Below are positions 54,826-63,263 of a stretch of 64,000 nt of DNA, piece by piece (positions within the stretch are counted from its first letter, which is position 1; each line of letters begins with the position of its first letter). A program made the position numbers and the translations under genes. The DNA is taken from positions 1,736,001 through 1,800,000 of the forward strand of contig OZ244829.1 in the NCBI GenBank assembly GCA_965220415.1, in the 5' to 3' direction. The DNA is from JAJDTR01 sp965220415 (lineage in GTDB: Bacteria; Poribacteria; WGA-4E; JAJDTR01). The notes beneath the pieces are model-generated. The model was not told the origin of the DNA, ran no database searches, and saw only the letters and a list, made by a program, of their open reading frames with translations.

Positions 54826-55166
54826 GTAGCGCCCCATTATCCCTATCGGAATAATTCATTCAGCAAGTAACACTTTCTGGTCGGAGTCCCTTTCCTCGAT
54901 CCCGAGGATCAAGCGAGTGAATAGCGAGCGCGATAGAGATCCCTCAAGCGAGTGAATAGCGAGTGATCAACTGAGTGAATAACGAAGGCGATAGAGTTCC
55001 CATAGAGATCTTTAGTGTCAATAGAATACGATCCCACCCCACGTCTGCACTCCAGAGGAGTGCAATGTCAATAGAATCGTGATGCGTCTAATCTCCGCAC
55101 TCCAGAGGATCAAGCGAGTGAATAGCGAGTGCGATAGAGATCCTGTGCAATGTGGAGTGTTACTTG
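54826..55166. repeat. Tandem repeat unit 2 (341 bp)
   Basis: Same layout as unit 1: CCCCATTATCCCTATCGGAA, CAAGTAACACT (54864-54874), nested element copies (54907-55010, 55108-55143), end AGTGTTACTTG (55156-55166). Unit 1 and unit 2 differ by small changes and by the 55108 element, which unit 1 lacks. Confidence 0.7.
55108..55143 (+). repeat. 36-bp element, filled site
   Basis: Flanks read CCAGAG and TGTGCAATGT. The empty form CCAGAGGAGTGCAATGTCAA lies at about 55056 and again in unit 1, which shows a unique insertion here. Confidence 0.75.
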
Positions 55167-55281
55167 ATAGAGGGGTTCTTCATACACCTCAAAGTATGGA
55201 ATGAACACTTGGTCGAGTGTTTGCAGCCATTGATTCGGCGCAATTCGAGGGTTGTTTCACTGTCCTCCCTCGGAGCCATCC

Positions 55282-56424
55282 TCAAAGAGAGAGGTCCCGC
55301 AAGGTGTAGTTAGTTAGGATGCTTTCCCTCATCTCCTCGCTCCACCGATTGGCATTCTCTTGTCCAACCAAGGGCTGGTATGCGTAGCGTGGCTCATTGA
55401 GGAAGCGTTGTTGCCGAGCATCGATGGCCAAGGCGATCAAACGGGACCTTTCAAAGATGCGCTCCTCGTCGTAGACGACCTCTTGGTCATCGTACTGCTT
55501 ACGGCGAACACCCAGTACGGAAGAGCGGCGGTGGAATCCAAAGTTGAAACTCACCCGCTTGTACGGAGAGGAGTTTGGAAAAGAGGCGTGCAAGACTTGG
55601 CGATTGGCTATGACCACATCGCCAGGCTTGCATACCATCGGTACAGCCTCGGACAGACGATCGGAGCCGCCGTTGGCTGCGATCATCCCCTTGATGTCCA
55701 GTTTGCCCTGTTTGTGAGATCCGGGAATCACCCAAACCCCGTTGGTCGCAGTGCTACCGTAATACTGGAACATAAAATTAAACCCGTGTGTGTCCTTGTC
55801 CCAGTCAGGCTTGTCCCAGTGTGTGGTCCCATCCTGGTGCCAGGCGACAGATGGCCCCAACGCCTGTGGCTTGACAATTATGAACTCTTGGAACGGGGTG
55901 AAATCGGGTCCGTTGATCTGTTCTGCGATGGACAACAACTGCGGATGACCGTAGAGCCTTAAGCAGGAATCCATGATCTCTAGCGGGCGACCGATCCCGC
56001 TAATCACAAATTCCGGGGCGTCGGTGGGAGGCTCTAGTTCAGTCATCTTGGCCGGGTGCCGACCATTATTTGCCGACGTGCCACCGATAGGATCGCTCAA
56101 CGGCTTAGCAAAACGGAAAATCGGCCGCGCAAACTCGGCCCCCAGTGCAGGCCGTCCTTTTGAGTCAACCAGTGCGTCCTTGGTGTGCGGTGCTCGCTCA
56201 AACACGTACTCTAAATCCGCCTGCAGGTCTTCGAGTTCTTCACTTTTTACAACCCCTTCGAATACATAGAAGCCAAAACTGAAGTAGGCATCCAGGATGT
56301 CCTTGTCTAGCGTGCCGTCGGAGTTGAATTTAATCGGTCCGCGATTGCCAAGTGCATAGGCCATCCGCTCGCCCTCGCGGACGTAAGCGGCTATTACATC
56401 CTCTCCTTTGTTTGTGGTACTCAT
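55282..56424 (-). CDS. Phytanoyl-CoA dioxygenase (PhyH) family protein
   Basis: 380 residues. The iron-binding facial triad is visible: H and D in AWHQDGTTHW, and the second His in ANRQVLHASFPNSSPYKRVS, where the Arg binds 2-oxoglutarate. Members hydroxylate diverse substrates using Fe(II), O2 and 2-oxoglutarate. Such genes are abundant in Poribacteria-like genomes. A strong AAGGAG lies 9 bp before the ATG. Substrate unknown; no pathway partner adjacent. A nested repeat region precedes it on the downstream side. Confidence 0.87.
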   Translation of the reverse strand: MSTTNKGEDVIAAYVREGERMAYALGNRGPIKFNSDGTLDKDILDAYFSFGFYVFEGVVKSEELEDLQADLEYVFERAPHTKDALVDSKGRPALGAEFARPIFRFAKPLSDPIGGTSANNGRHPAKMTELEPPTDAPEFVISGIGRPLEIMDSCLRLYGHPQLLSIAEQINGPDFTPFQEFIIVKPQALGPSVAWHQDGTTHWDKPDWDKDTHGFNFMFQYYGSTATNGVWVIPGSHKQGKLDIKGMIAANGGSDRLSEAVPMVCKPGDVVIANRQVLHASFPNSSPYKRVSFNFGFHRRSSVLGVRRKQYDDQEVVYDEERIFERSRLIALAIDARQQRFLNEPRYAYQPLVGQENANRWSEEMRESILTNYTLRDLSL

Positions 56425-56554
56425 TTGGTTATCTCCTTGGATTAACGAATCAACCTAAACCTAGGGCGACCAACGCTTCCCAGTATGCAATCAAAATGAA
56501 AATCCATCAAGTGGAATTACGGTTCGTTCTTCGTCAGCATCGGGTTGACACTTT

Positions 56555-56752
56555 TTAAAACTCAAAAAGATTCACAGCCGCGTTTGCGCTGGGGATAGCT
56601 CGCTGACGGGAAGGAATCGCGGCAACTATTGCTTTGTAACCTCCAATCAGCTTGGTCTCATCAATCAGTATCAACACTTTACCATGACACTTTAGATACA
56701 CCTTTTTTATACCGTAATTGTTTAGTCCATTGACTCCTTGCGGCGAATACAA
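56555..56752 (-). pseudogene. IS4-type transposase fragment (middle part)
   Basis: About 65 codons containing GKVLILIDETKLIGGYKAIV and SRQRAIP. This resembles the strand holding the first catalytic Asp and the R-A-I-P-L motif of IS4-type transposases, here cut before the tryptophan that usually follows. It likely belongs to the same gene as the N-terminal fragment at 57449-57772, with repeat material now between them. Confidence 0.4.
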
Positions 56753-56984
56753 GGCACACCCTTTATTCCATGACCGATGGCAATTTTTCTCATGTACCCA
56801 ACATGCGAGCGATTTCCCACATATAATCCAAGAATGCCCCGCTGCCGATAGTCAGGTGCGATACACTGCCAAACTAATATTGCCACTCGTTTTGGCTGAA
56901 CTAAACCTTATCTTCCGCATTATTGAGCACCTAAAAGTTTAATTTCTCATTTGGCCGTATCCCGCATCATAATTGACAGCATTC

Positions 56985-57165
56985 CATTATCCCAGTCGGA
57001 ATAATTCTTTCAACAAGTAAGACTTTCTAGTCAGAGTCCCATTCCTCGATCCAGAGGATCGAAATGTCAATAGAATGCGACATGTCCAGAGTCCCGCGCT
57101 CCAGAGGAGATCAAGCGAATGGATAATGAGCGCGATAGAGATCCTCCATGTGGTGTATTACTTGG
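56985..57165. repeat. Third copy of the 350-bp repeat, shortened
   Basis: CCATTATCCCAGTCGGAATAA, CAAGTAAGACT at 57014-57024, CCAGAGGA with a 36-bp element (57109-57144), and end GTGTATTACTTG. It is more diverged and lacks about 170 internal bases. Confidence 0.6.
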
Positions 57166-57448
57166 TGGAAATGAAGTTGATGATGGAAGGGCAAAACCGG
57201 TCAATCAATCGGACTCACCGTAGTACCTTGATGATTTTTTCTCGTTTGTGAATATATACCCCAAGATTTGTATGTGAAAATTCGAGATTACACAAGTCTA
57301 TTATGCGGAAGGTGAGTAAACAGTTACTTTATACCAATTCTATCTTTCGGTGATGCATTAGCCTGTAGTAGCGATTTTAATCGCTCTTTTAAGCGACTGA
57401 AGTCGCCACTACGCAGCATGCACCATTAGGTATTAGTACAAAGGTGAG

Positions 57449-57772
57449 TCATTTTTCTTGCATTGCTGCTATCGGCAGTTTGGATTTAACGAATCGGGAA
57501 AGCCGCTTCTGTTTCGTCTTTTCCGCTTTGACGGCTATCGGCAGATGCCGCGCTAGCTCGTTGAAACGGAACGCTTGCTCATCGCTATGGCGATGAGCAG
57601 CACTGTATTCTTCAGTTGCGGTTGACTCAAGGTCCCCGTGAAAATCGGCGACACAGTGGTCATCATTTCTTCTGGCGAGATTTGCTTTTTCACAGCGTGT
57701 TTCACTTTCATAAATCCTCACTCTGTTAAACTTAATGCGTTTCACAAAGGAGGGGAATTTACCATATCTCAA
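57449..57772 (-). pseudogene. Probable IS4-type transposase N-terminal fragment
   Basis: About 107 codons. The end KQKRLSRFVKSKLPIA resembles the K-R-L-x-R-F-L segment that precedes the catalytic domain in IS4-type transposases. The rest is unrecognised. With 56555-56752 on the same strand it suggests one transposase split by a repeat. Weak evidence; a hypothetical gene is the alternative. Confidence 0.35.
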
Positions 57773-57881
57773 CAGACTTTCTCACACCTTAGAGCCTGCT
57801 TGAATAATCGGTAGCAAAGTCATTTTTGGTCATTTGTGGAAAGTTTCGTCATGTATTTAGGGTTGTCTGCTACATACCTGT

Positions 57882-57918
57882 GGAATCTCTATCGCACTCG
57901 CTATTCACTCGTTTGATC
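57882..57918 (-). repeat. 36-bp element in MITE-like copy 2
   Basis: GGAATCTCTATCGCACTCGC...CGTTTGATC, one extra A at the left end compared with the consensus. At the same place copy 1 has the 49041 element. Confidence 0.7.
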
Positions 57919-57950
57919 CCCGCTGGGGCTGTTAGAGGCTGGTGCGCAGG

Positions 57951-57986
57951 GGATCTCTATCGCAGTCGCTTTTCGCTCCTTTGATC
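57951..57986 (-). repeat. 36-bp element opening a TGCGCA palindrome
   Basis: GGATCTCTATCGCAGTCGC...TTGATC between GGTGCGCAGG and GCACCCTAC. The uninterrupted GGTGCGCAGTGCGCACCC is at 49099-49116 in copy 1, a filled and empty pair. Confidence 0.75.
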
Positions 57987-58088
57987 GCACCCTACAAATG
58001 TACTTTTCAAACAGGCTCTTAGGCCTTTCAAACTGCTCTCGGTGTACCCTCCCCAAAAACTGGGGGTAAGTCAAAAAAAATGCAAATA

Positions 58089-59003
58089 TTATCTTCCGTT
58101 TTTCAACTCGCCCCATGTCACAGCAAGTTTCCCAGCCGGTTCAACGGCCTGACCCAGGAGGCCAATTGATTCCAATCCTTCCGCCATGAGGGTTTTAATA
58201 TCATCCAGGCTCAGCGCTACATTGAAAATAGCCAGTTCGTCAATGGCGCCACTAAAAAAATCTGGGCCTGCCTCCGCAGGGGCAAGAATCCCGCCGCCTC
58301 CAATTTTCGTAGAGTATATCGATGATCCATAGGAGGTTATCGGACCAATGTTCAACTTGTTAACACGTTTCTGTACCCCTCTTGCCGCGTTACGCGTGTT
58401 CCTCATAATTGCTGCGTCCCCAATGGCCGCCAAATGAACCCAGCTCTCTTCATCTTCCCATTTAAAGTCAGGACCTGGCAATTTGAGGAGTGCGCTGATA
58501 CAGATTTTGGCATTTAAACATCCGGCCTGGTCATGAGGATGCTTGTGAACGTCTTTCTTCTTATGTGTCTCTGTTAGCGGGTACGCCATCAGCATAAGGG
58601 TGCTTCTCCTACTCAGATACCATTCAATAACATCATGTTGCCCCACGATGCCTGTAGTACCAGCCCATTCCTCGGCGTCTTTATTGACCCAGGCAACAAT
58701 TGTAAACTCTTGAAGATCATTCAACAAGGGTTTTCCGAGGTCAATGTAATTTTTTCTGCCCGGATCAAAGTGTATTGCCTTGCCGAACTTCCCCTCTACA
58801 TAGTCGACTTTACGGTTAATTTCACCATGGTTGCGATTTCCAGACCAATCTATTAGAATGTCGTCGGCCTCCTCGTTATCAAAAAGGTACGCCGCGACAA
58901 CATTGGTCGGATCGATTTCGGCAGAACCCATGTTTGTGAACACCAGGCTGACGCCGATTAAACCAATGCATGTTAAGGTGAACCATGTTGCTGAGGTTTT
59001 CAT
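58089..59003 (-). CDS. Secreted LamG/concanavalin-like protein with C-terminal tail
   Basis: 304 residues. Signal peptide MKTSATWFTLTCIGLIGVSL then a LamG-like jellyroll: VVAAYLFDNEEADDILIDWSG, GKFGKAIHFD, YIDLGKPLLNDLQEFTIVAW and FFSGAIDELAIFNVALSLDDI. LamG domains bind carbohydrates or proteins. The tail GKLAVTWGELKNGR matches the two other secreted proteins. The gene is flanked by a MITE-like copy. Confidence 0.82.
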   Translation of the reverse strand: MKTSATWFTLTCIGLIGVSLVFTNMGSAEIDPTNVVAAYLFDNEEADDILIDWSGNRNHGEINRKVDYVEGKFGKAIHFDPGRKNYIDLGKPLLNDLQEFTIVAWVNKDAEEWAGTTGIVGQHDVIEWYLSRRSTLMLMAYPLTETHKKKDVHKHPHDQAGCLNAKICISALLKLPGPDFKWEDEESWVHLAAIGDAAIMRNTRNAARGVQKRVNKLNIGPITSYGSSIYSTKIGGGGILAPAEAGPDFFSGAIDELAIFNVALSLDDIKTLMAEGLESIGLLGQAVEPAGKLAVTWGELKNGR

Positions 59004-59277
59004 TGTAATTTCTCCCTCGCGCTTTCTGATTTGGGTGAAAATTGAATTACACTCATTTCTATTGTAATGCTAGGTTATGCTAATTCGTGCAAACCCGACG
59101 CCCACAAGGGGCTAGACTACGATGACGCCTCCGTAGCCTAGGGCTTTATGCCCGTTATGATTGAATCGGCAAAAACACCTAGCGTACCGCCACAATATAT
59201 CTAAAATGACCCCCACTGTCAAGATTATAGTAAAGTGTGAAAAACCGGCGGTGGCACAATTTACACATTGCAGTTGA

Positions 59278-60189
59278 TTACTTGGAAGCCTTGATAGCAC
59301 CCCACTCAGTAGCTAATTTGCCCTGGCTATCAACGGCAAAGCCCTTCGCGTCTCTGATAGTTAGGTTGTCAATAATACCGTTCGACCAACTCTCATGCCA
59401 GATGCCAACCTGACCCGACAGATACTTGCTATCTCTGACGCTAATCATTGGTTCCCCCAGCTTGCCTCTGTCAAACTTATTATCCATCGGCATATACCAG
59501 ATATCAATCTGCCTCCCGATGGCTTGGATGCGTCCATAAAGCGGGTGTTTGTGATCTTGCGGGAGTATGCCACGGTTGTCAACACCTCCACGGTGGCCAG
59601 CCTTCTTCCCATCAACCTCGAAGCCGACATCTGCAAGTAATACCATTTCAATCCATTCGCCACCTGGTGGCCATGCTGGCTCGTCACAGTGCTTCCCGTC
59701 TGCCCGAGGCTCGCTTAGACACAGCCCGGGTTCTGCGCAACCACGTCTCAGGTCATGCAACATTAGCGCAATTGTTTCATTGTATCCGAATACAACTAAA
59801 TAGCCTCTGTCACCACTCGTTCGAAAAGTGACCCCCACGCTGTCATCATCGTTCCACGACATCTCCAACTCGATGGTGCCATCTCTGAATCTTGGCGACT
59901 CCGGTATTGGCGTGTTACCCGAAGTAGTACAGCCTTCGGCAAGCTGTATAAGTCCATTCCCCTTTCTTCTAGTCGCTGGCCAGTCTTGTCGATAGCTGGT
60001 AATATCCCAGATTGTAGCCGGGTTCTCGACATTGCGGTTCCAATGGACCGGATCGTTTACCCGTCCGTTAGGAATTGCGTGGCGAGATTCACGTCCTTCA
60101 AAATCTGCCCGCCAAACGACCTTCGCGCTTGATTGAACGATGACCGTAAAGCATAGCATTATGACAATGAAGAATTTCAGCCCTTTCAT
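59278..60189 (-). CDS. Secreted protein with C-terminal tail, paralogue of 50445-51581
   Basis: 303 residues from ATG 60189 (MKGLKFFIVIMLCFTVIVQS signal peptide, then AKVVWRADFE). It shares blocks with the 50445 protein: GLIQLAEGCTTSGNTPIP, IELEMSWNDDDSVGVTFR, YLVVFGYNE, and GIWHESWSNGIIDNLTI. It ends GKLATEWGAIKASK. Upstream ATG 60198 or TTG 60210 are alternative starts without clear RBS. Function unknown. Confidence 0.75.
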   Translation of the reverse strand: MKGLKFFIVIMLCFTVIVQSSAKVVWRADFEGRESRHAIPNGRVNDPVHWNRNVENPATIWDITSYRQDWPATRRKGNGLIQLAEGCTTSGNTPIPESPRFRDGTIELEMSWNDDDSVGVTFRTSGDRGYLVVFGYNETIALMLHDLRRGCAEPGLCLSEPRADGKHCDEPAWPPGGEWIEMVLLADVGFEVDGKKAGHRGGVDNRGILPQDHKHPLYGRIQAIGRQIDIWYMPMDNKFDRGKLGEPMISVRDSKYLSGQVGIWHESWSNGIIDNLTIRDAKGFAVDSQGKLATEWGAIKASK

Positions 60190-60514
60190 GTCCAGCATTC
60201 TGCTTACCAAGTGGAAGTTATTCCAGAGAGCAAGTTCAAGGAAGCAACTTCAAGACATAGCGGCGGTGTTGTTCATGTCTCGCGGGATGCTCCCATACCA
60301 TATTTAGTCATTTTCATTCTGATGTATAATGCACTACACCATGGAGAGGGTGTCAACAATCAACGTCATAAGCTCGATGGGACACCGCCAGTATTCTATC
60401 GTTGTCACTTACCATTTAACTTTCATGGATCTCAAGGCATCTAGCGCCATTATTTCTGAATTGCGGACAGTGTAACACTTTCAGCTGAAATGTCAATCAG
60501 AAAGGGATGAGTCG
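60190..60514. other. Gene-free interval before the ISAs1-type element
   Basis: About 325 bp to the first base of the ISAs1-type element. No repeats or RNA genes recognised; it contains the upstream region of the minus-strand secreted-protein gene. Confidence 0.35.
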
Positions 60515-61798
60515 CAGGGGAAACGCATCTGATTTTTCAGAATAGAGTTGCTAGAATAGTAGTCAAATAATTGTCGTCCCATGCGGCTTTGAGCCGCTTG
60601 TTGGCGACACCAAGTTTGGTTGACTTCTCAGACTTGAGTAGATTGAGAGCAATGCGTCGGACGATGGCGAAGTTCTCACCGCTGTTATCTTTGAGAATCT
60701 GGGAGGCGTCCTCACGAAAAGCAACATCTGATACCCAATGGCATGAGTTTTCAATCCGCCAGTGATGCCTAGTGGCTTCAAGCAACTGGGCTGCATCACC
60801 AGGAGGCGAAGAAATATAGTAGCGTTTCTCTGTGGTCACTTGTTGGTTGACTTCTCGCTCGGCGGTGACTTTGACGACCGAGTTAAGATTGACGAAGTTC
60901 TCACTTGCTCTAAGAGTAGAAATTACACCGGGGTCTGTAATCGTATAAGCAGAGCGGGTTTCTATACGTCCATGATTGCCGTCAACGGTTTGCGTCGAAT
61001 CGACTTTAACATCTCTTATCTCACCCGTTGAGACGCCATCAAACAATAGTCGAACATCTTCATACAACTGTCCTTGATTGGCTTTAAGCGCGAAAACGTA
61101 GTCGGCATCTGAATCTACAACTGTTTGAGCAATGTCGGTTTGACAACCCATCGCATCAATAGTAACAATGCACCCTGACACCTCCAATACTTCAAGCAAT
61201 TGAGGCATGGCTGGAATCTCATTGGATTTGTCTGCAACTTTGATTTGTCCTAGTGCCACGCCTTGATGGCACGCCCAGGCACTAACCAAGTGAATGGCTG
61301 TTTTGTTGTTATGAGTATCGTAAGAACGACGCAATTGTTTTCCATCAACCGCAATCACTTGACCTTGGGTTACTTCAATGGCACTACGAATCCAGTTGAT
61401 GAAACATTCTTCGAACTTGGAAGCGTCTAGCGCACTAAATACACGCCTGAATGTTGCGTGCGACGGGATGCCTTTTGGCAATTCCAAGAACCCGGTTAAC
61501 TATTTATACTTGGCGTCTCCGAATAATTGAACTGCTACCCAATTATCGGCGCCGCAAACAACCGCACAGATAGTAATGACAATAATATCGAGCAATTTAT
61601 GGGATGTACGACAATCGTCTCGTCTGGGGTCTGGCAATGAGTCAAAGTGGGATCGTTGATCTCTAATCAACGATTAGCTTTGTCCATTATAGAGGAAATC
61701 GGGGGATTAGACATGTGTTCTACTCCTTAGAAAAGTTCACACCAGCATATCCCAAGTTCCTCTCATGTCAAGACCAATATTTAGATGCGTTTCCCCTG
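60515..61798 (-). mobile_element. ISAs1-family insertion sequence (1284 bp)
   Basis: Perfect 16-bp terminal inverted repeats CAGGGGAAACGCATCT (60515-60530) and AGATGCGTTTCCCCTG (61783-61798). The ends begin CAGGGGAA, typical for ISAs1. No target-site duplication is seen in the flanks (ggatgagtcg and ccaagagaat). Confidence 0.85.
60537..61670 (-). pseudogene. ISAs1-family transposase, interrupted by one TAG
   Basis: Reads from TTG 61670 to the stop at 60537. The N-terminal part contains LPDPRRDDCRTSHKLLDIIV and ICAVVCGADNWVAV. The frame hits TAG at 61500-61502 exactly where relatives have Trp (TGG to TAG), then continues without shift through LPKGIPSHATFRRVF, VIAVDGKQLRRSYD, TIDAMGCQ, ALKANQGQLYEDV and HWRIENSCHWVSDVAFREDAS. 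The catalytic DDE residues are in the last blocks. Inactive unless the amber is suppressed. Confidence 0.85.
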
Positions 61799-61849
61799 CC
61801 AAGAGAATGAGAAAAGCTTGACACCTCTGGGATAAAGCGTTACCCTTGG

Positions 61850-63035
61850 ATGAAAATGCTCCCGGAGGATGGCTACGATGCTAGAAAGGTTGAACGAATC
61901 GCTTCGATTTTTCGGTGGCTTCTGTACAGCAAGTTCCGCGACAATCGGGAGGAAGCAATAGAAATTCTGTTGATGTTGGTGGTAGGACATGTTTTCGGCC
62001 ACTATACGCCCAACCAATTGGCACAGAGATTGGATATACCCAAGAGTCAACTGTACGAAGAATTGAAGTTTTGGAGTATCTATCAATGGAGACGTCAGTT
62101 GATGGTGATGGGGAGTGAATTGGCTGTTGAGTTTTTGCAGTAACTTGAAGGCAAGAGCGCCTCGACGCACTCTCGTATGCGTGTGACTACTGGCGTCAAC
62201 GATAGAGTGATAGACCGTTTGGGTCGAGTCTTGTCGATGACATATTCGTGGTGGAGTGTCGCGCCAAGATGGTGGTTCGTGGTCCGAATAATCTTGGTAT
62301 CACCATCAAGATGGGTGCATGGTCATTCCCTTGGTAGTGCGCGCTGTCGGCAAACAAGGACGCGCTAACACTTCCAAGCCAGAAGTTTTTGAGACCATTG
62401 TGGCTCAAGTCATCACCTCTTTCAAAACAAAAGGGATTGACTTGACCGAGTATCCTATCAGTTTCGACTCGTGATGCGGCTCCGAAGAATTGGCGACTTT
62501 GCTGACCGACAAAGGTTTCGATCAGATTGCCATTCATGCCAAGAGCCGCTATGTATTCACCATTGGGTTAAGTCATCTGCCATCGAGTGAACATAAGCGT
62601 CAAATCGAATTGATAGAAGGTCAATGGGGGTGTGGAAACACACCGGTCGCACGTTGCCAAGCCCAGAGTCCAACCTTCGGGAAACTGATATTGTTGCTGT
62701 TTCGACAAGGAGGGCAGCACAAGGCCGTTATGATGTTTGGTCGGAAGTTGCGAGCATGTGAGATACTGGCCATCTGGCAGCAACATCATGGCATCGAGCA
62801 GTTCTGGCGTGCTCTCAAGACCGTCTTGCAGACTCGTCAAATGAGGTTGCGTGGCAGACAGGGCGTCTATGCCGCTTTGGCAATCAAGGTCATCGCCTAT
62901 CTGCTGATGCTGAGAATCGGGTACTACTCTCATTTAACACTCCAGCAAATCCAAATGGAAGTCAGTAAACAACCGGACACTCAACACTTCTTCAATGAGC
63001 ATTTTCATCCCAACGATGCGGCTATACCAGCATGA
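61850..63035 (+). pseudogene. DDE transposase, multiple frame breaks
   Basis: N-terminal part KVERIASIFRWLLYSKFRDN and NQLAQRLDIPKSQLYEELKF, then stop TAA at 62141-62143, frame shifts near 62258 and 62317, and stop TGA at 62472-62474. The last part (62490 on) retains QQHHGIEQFWRALKTVLQ with the catalytic Glu and the final AIKVIAYLLMLRIGY. The whole is clearly dead. Confidence 0.8.
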
Positions 63036-63069
63036 ACACTATAAGAAACAAGACTCATGGAAACGTCAG
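61850..63069 (+). mobile_element. DDE-type (IS4-like) insertion sequence, degenerate
   Basis: Begins close to the ISAs1 element and ends at about 63069, defined by the common right border shared with 49314-49398. No clear inverted end could be matched on the left. Confidence 0.6.
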
Positions 63070-63263
63070 AAGATAAAGAATCTTGTGCTGCCTCGTCCCC
63101 GCGTCTACCCTTATTTTGCTATTCTCCCTACTCACGCACCTACCCTGCTCAGATCCATAACAACCTTTTAGCTGCGCCTAGTCGACCCTCATGTTGCGGA
63201 CGCACCGGGCAGTTTAGTTGTGGAATTGTCTAACATGAACCTTAGACGCAACCTCCTCTCCGT
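63070..63263. other. Short gap after the IS
   Basis: About 190 bp between the IS right border and the DUF6785-type gene. No RBS or promoter stands out before the next start (ATG 63264). Confidence 0.3.

Larger units (their letters stand above)
56425..57448. other. Gap with IS fragments and repeat copy 3
   Basis: Holds the middle fragment of a broken transposase (56555-56752), a third, shortened copy of the 350-bp repeat (56985-57165) with a 36-bp element (57109-57144), and a GTAG-type hairpin near 57365. No intact gene. Confidence 0.5.
57791..58019. repeat. MITE-like repeat, copy 2
   Basis: Inverted ends AGAGCCTGCTTGAA (57791-57804) and TTCAAACAGGCTCT (58006-58019), 13 of 14 bases complementary. 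It shares internal blocks with 48899-49143. Two 36-bp elements are nested in it, at 57882-57918 and 57951-57986. Confidence 0.7.

Noticed and set aside
54467..55166. CRISPR or tandem direct-repeat array
   Set aside because: Only two large units with internal inverted ends; no spacer periodicity.
60537..61670. Recoded TAG or selenocysteine-type readthrough in the ISAs1 gene
   Set aside because: The neighbouring IS has ordinary stops and shifts too, so simple decay is more likely; no special context around the TAG.
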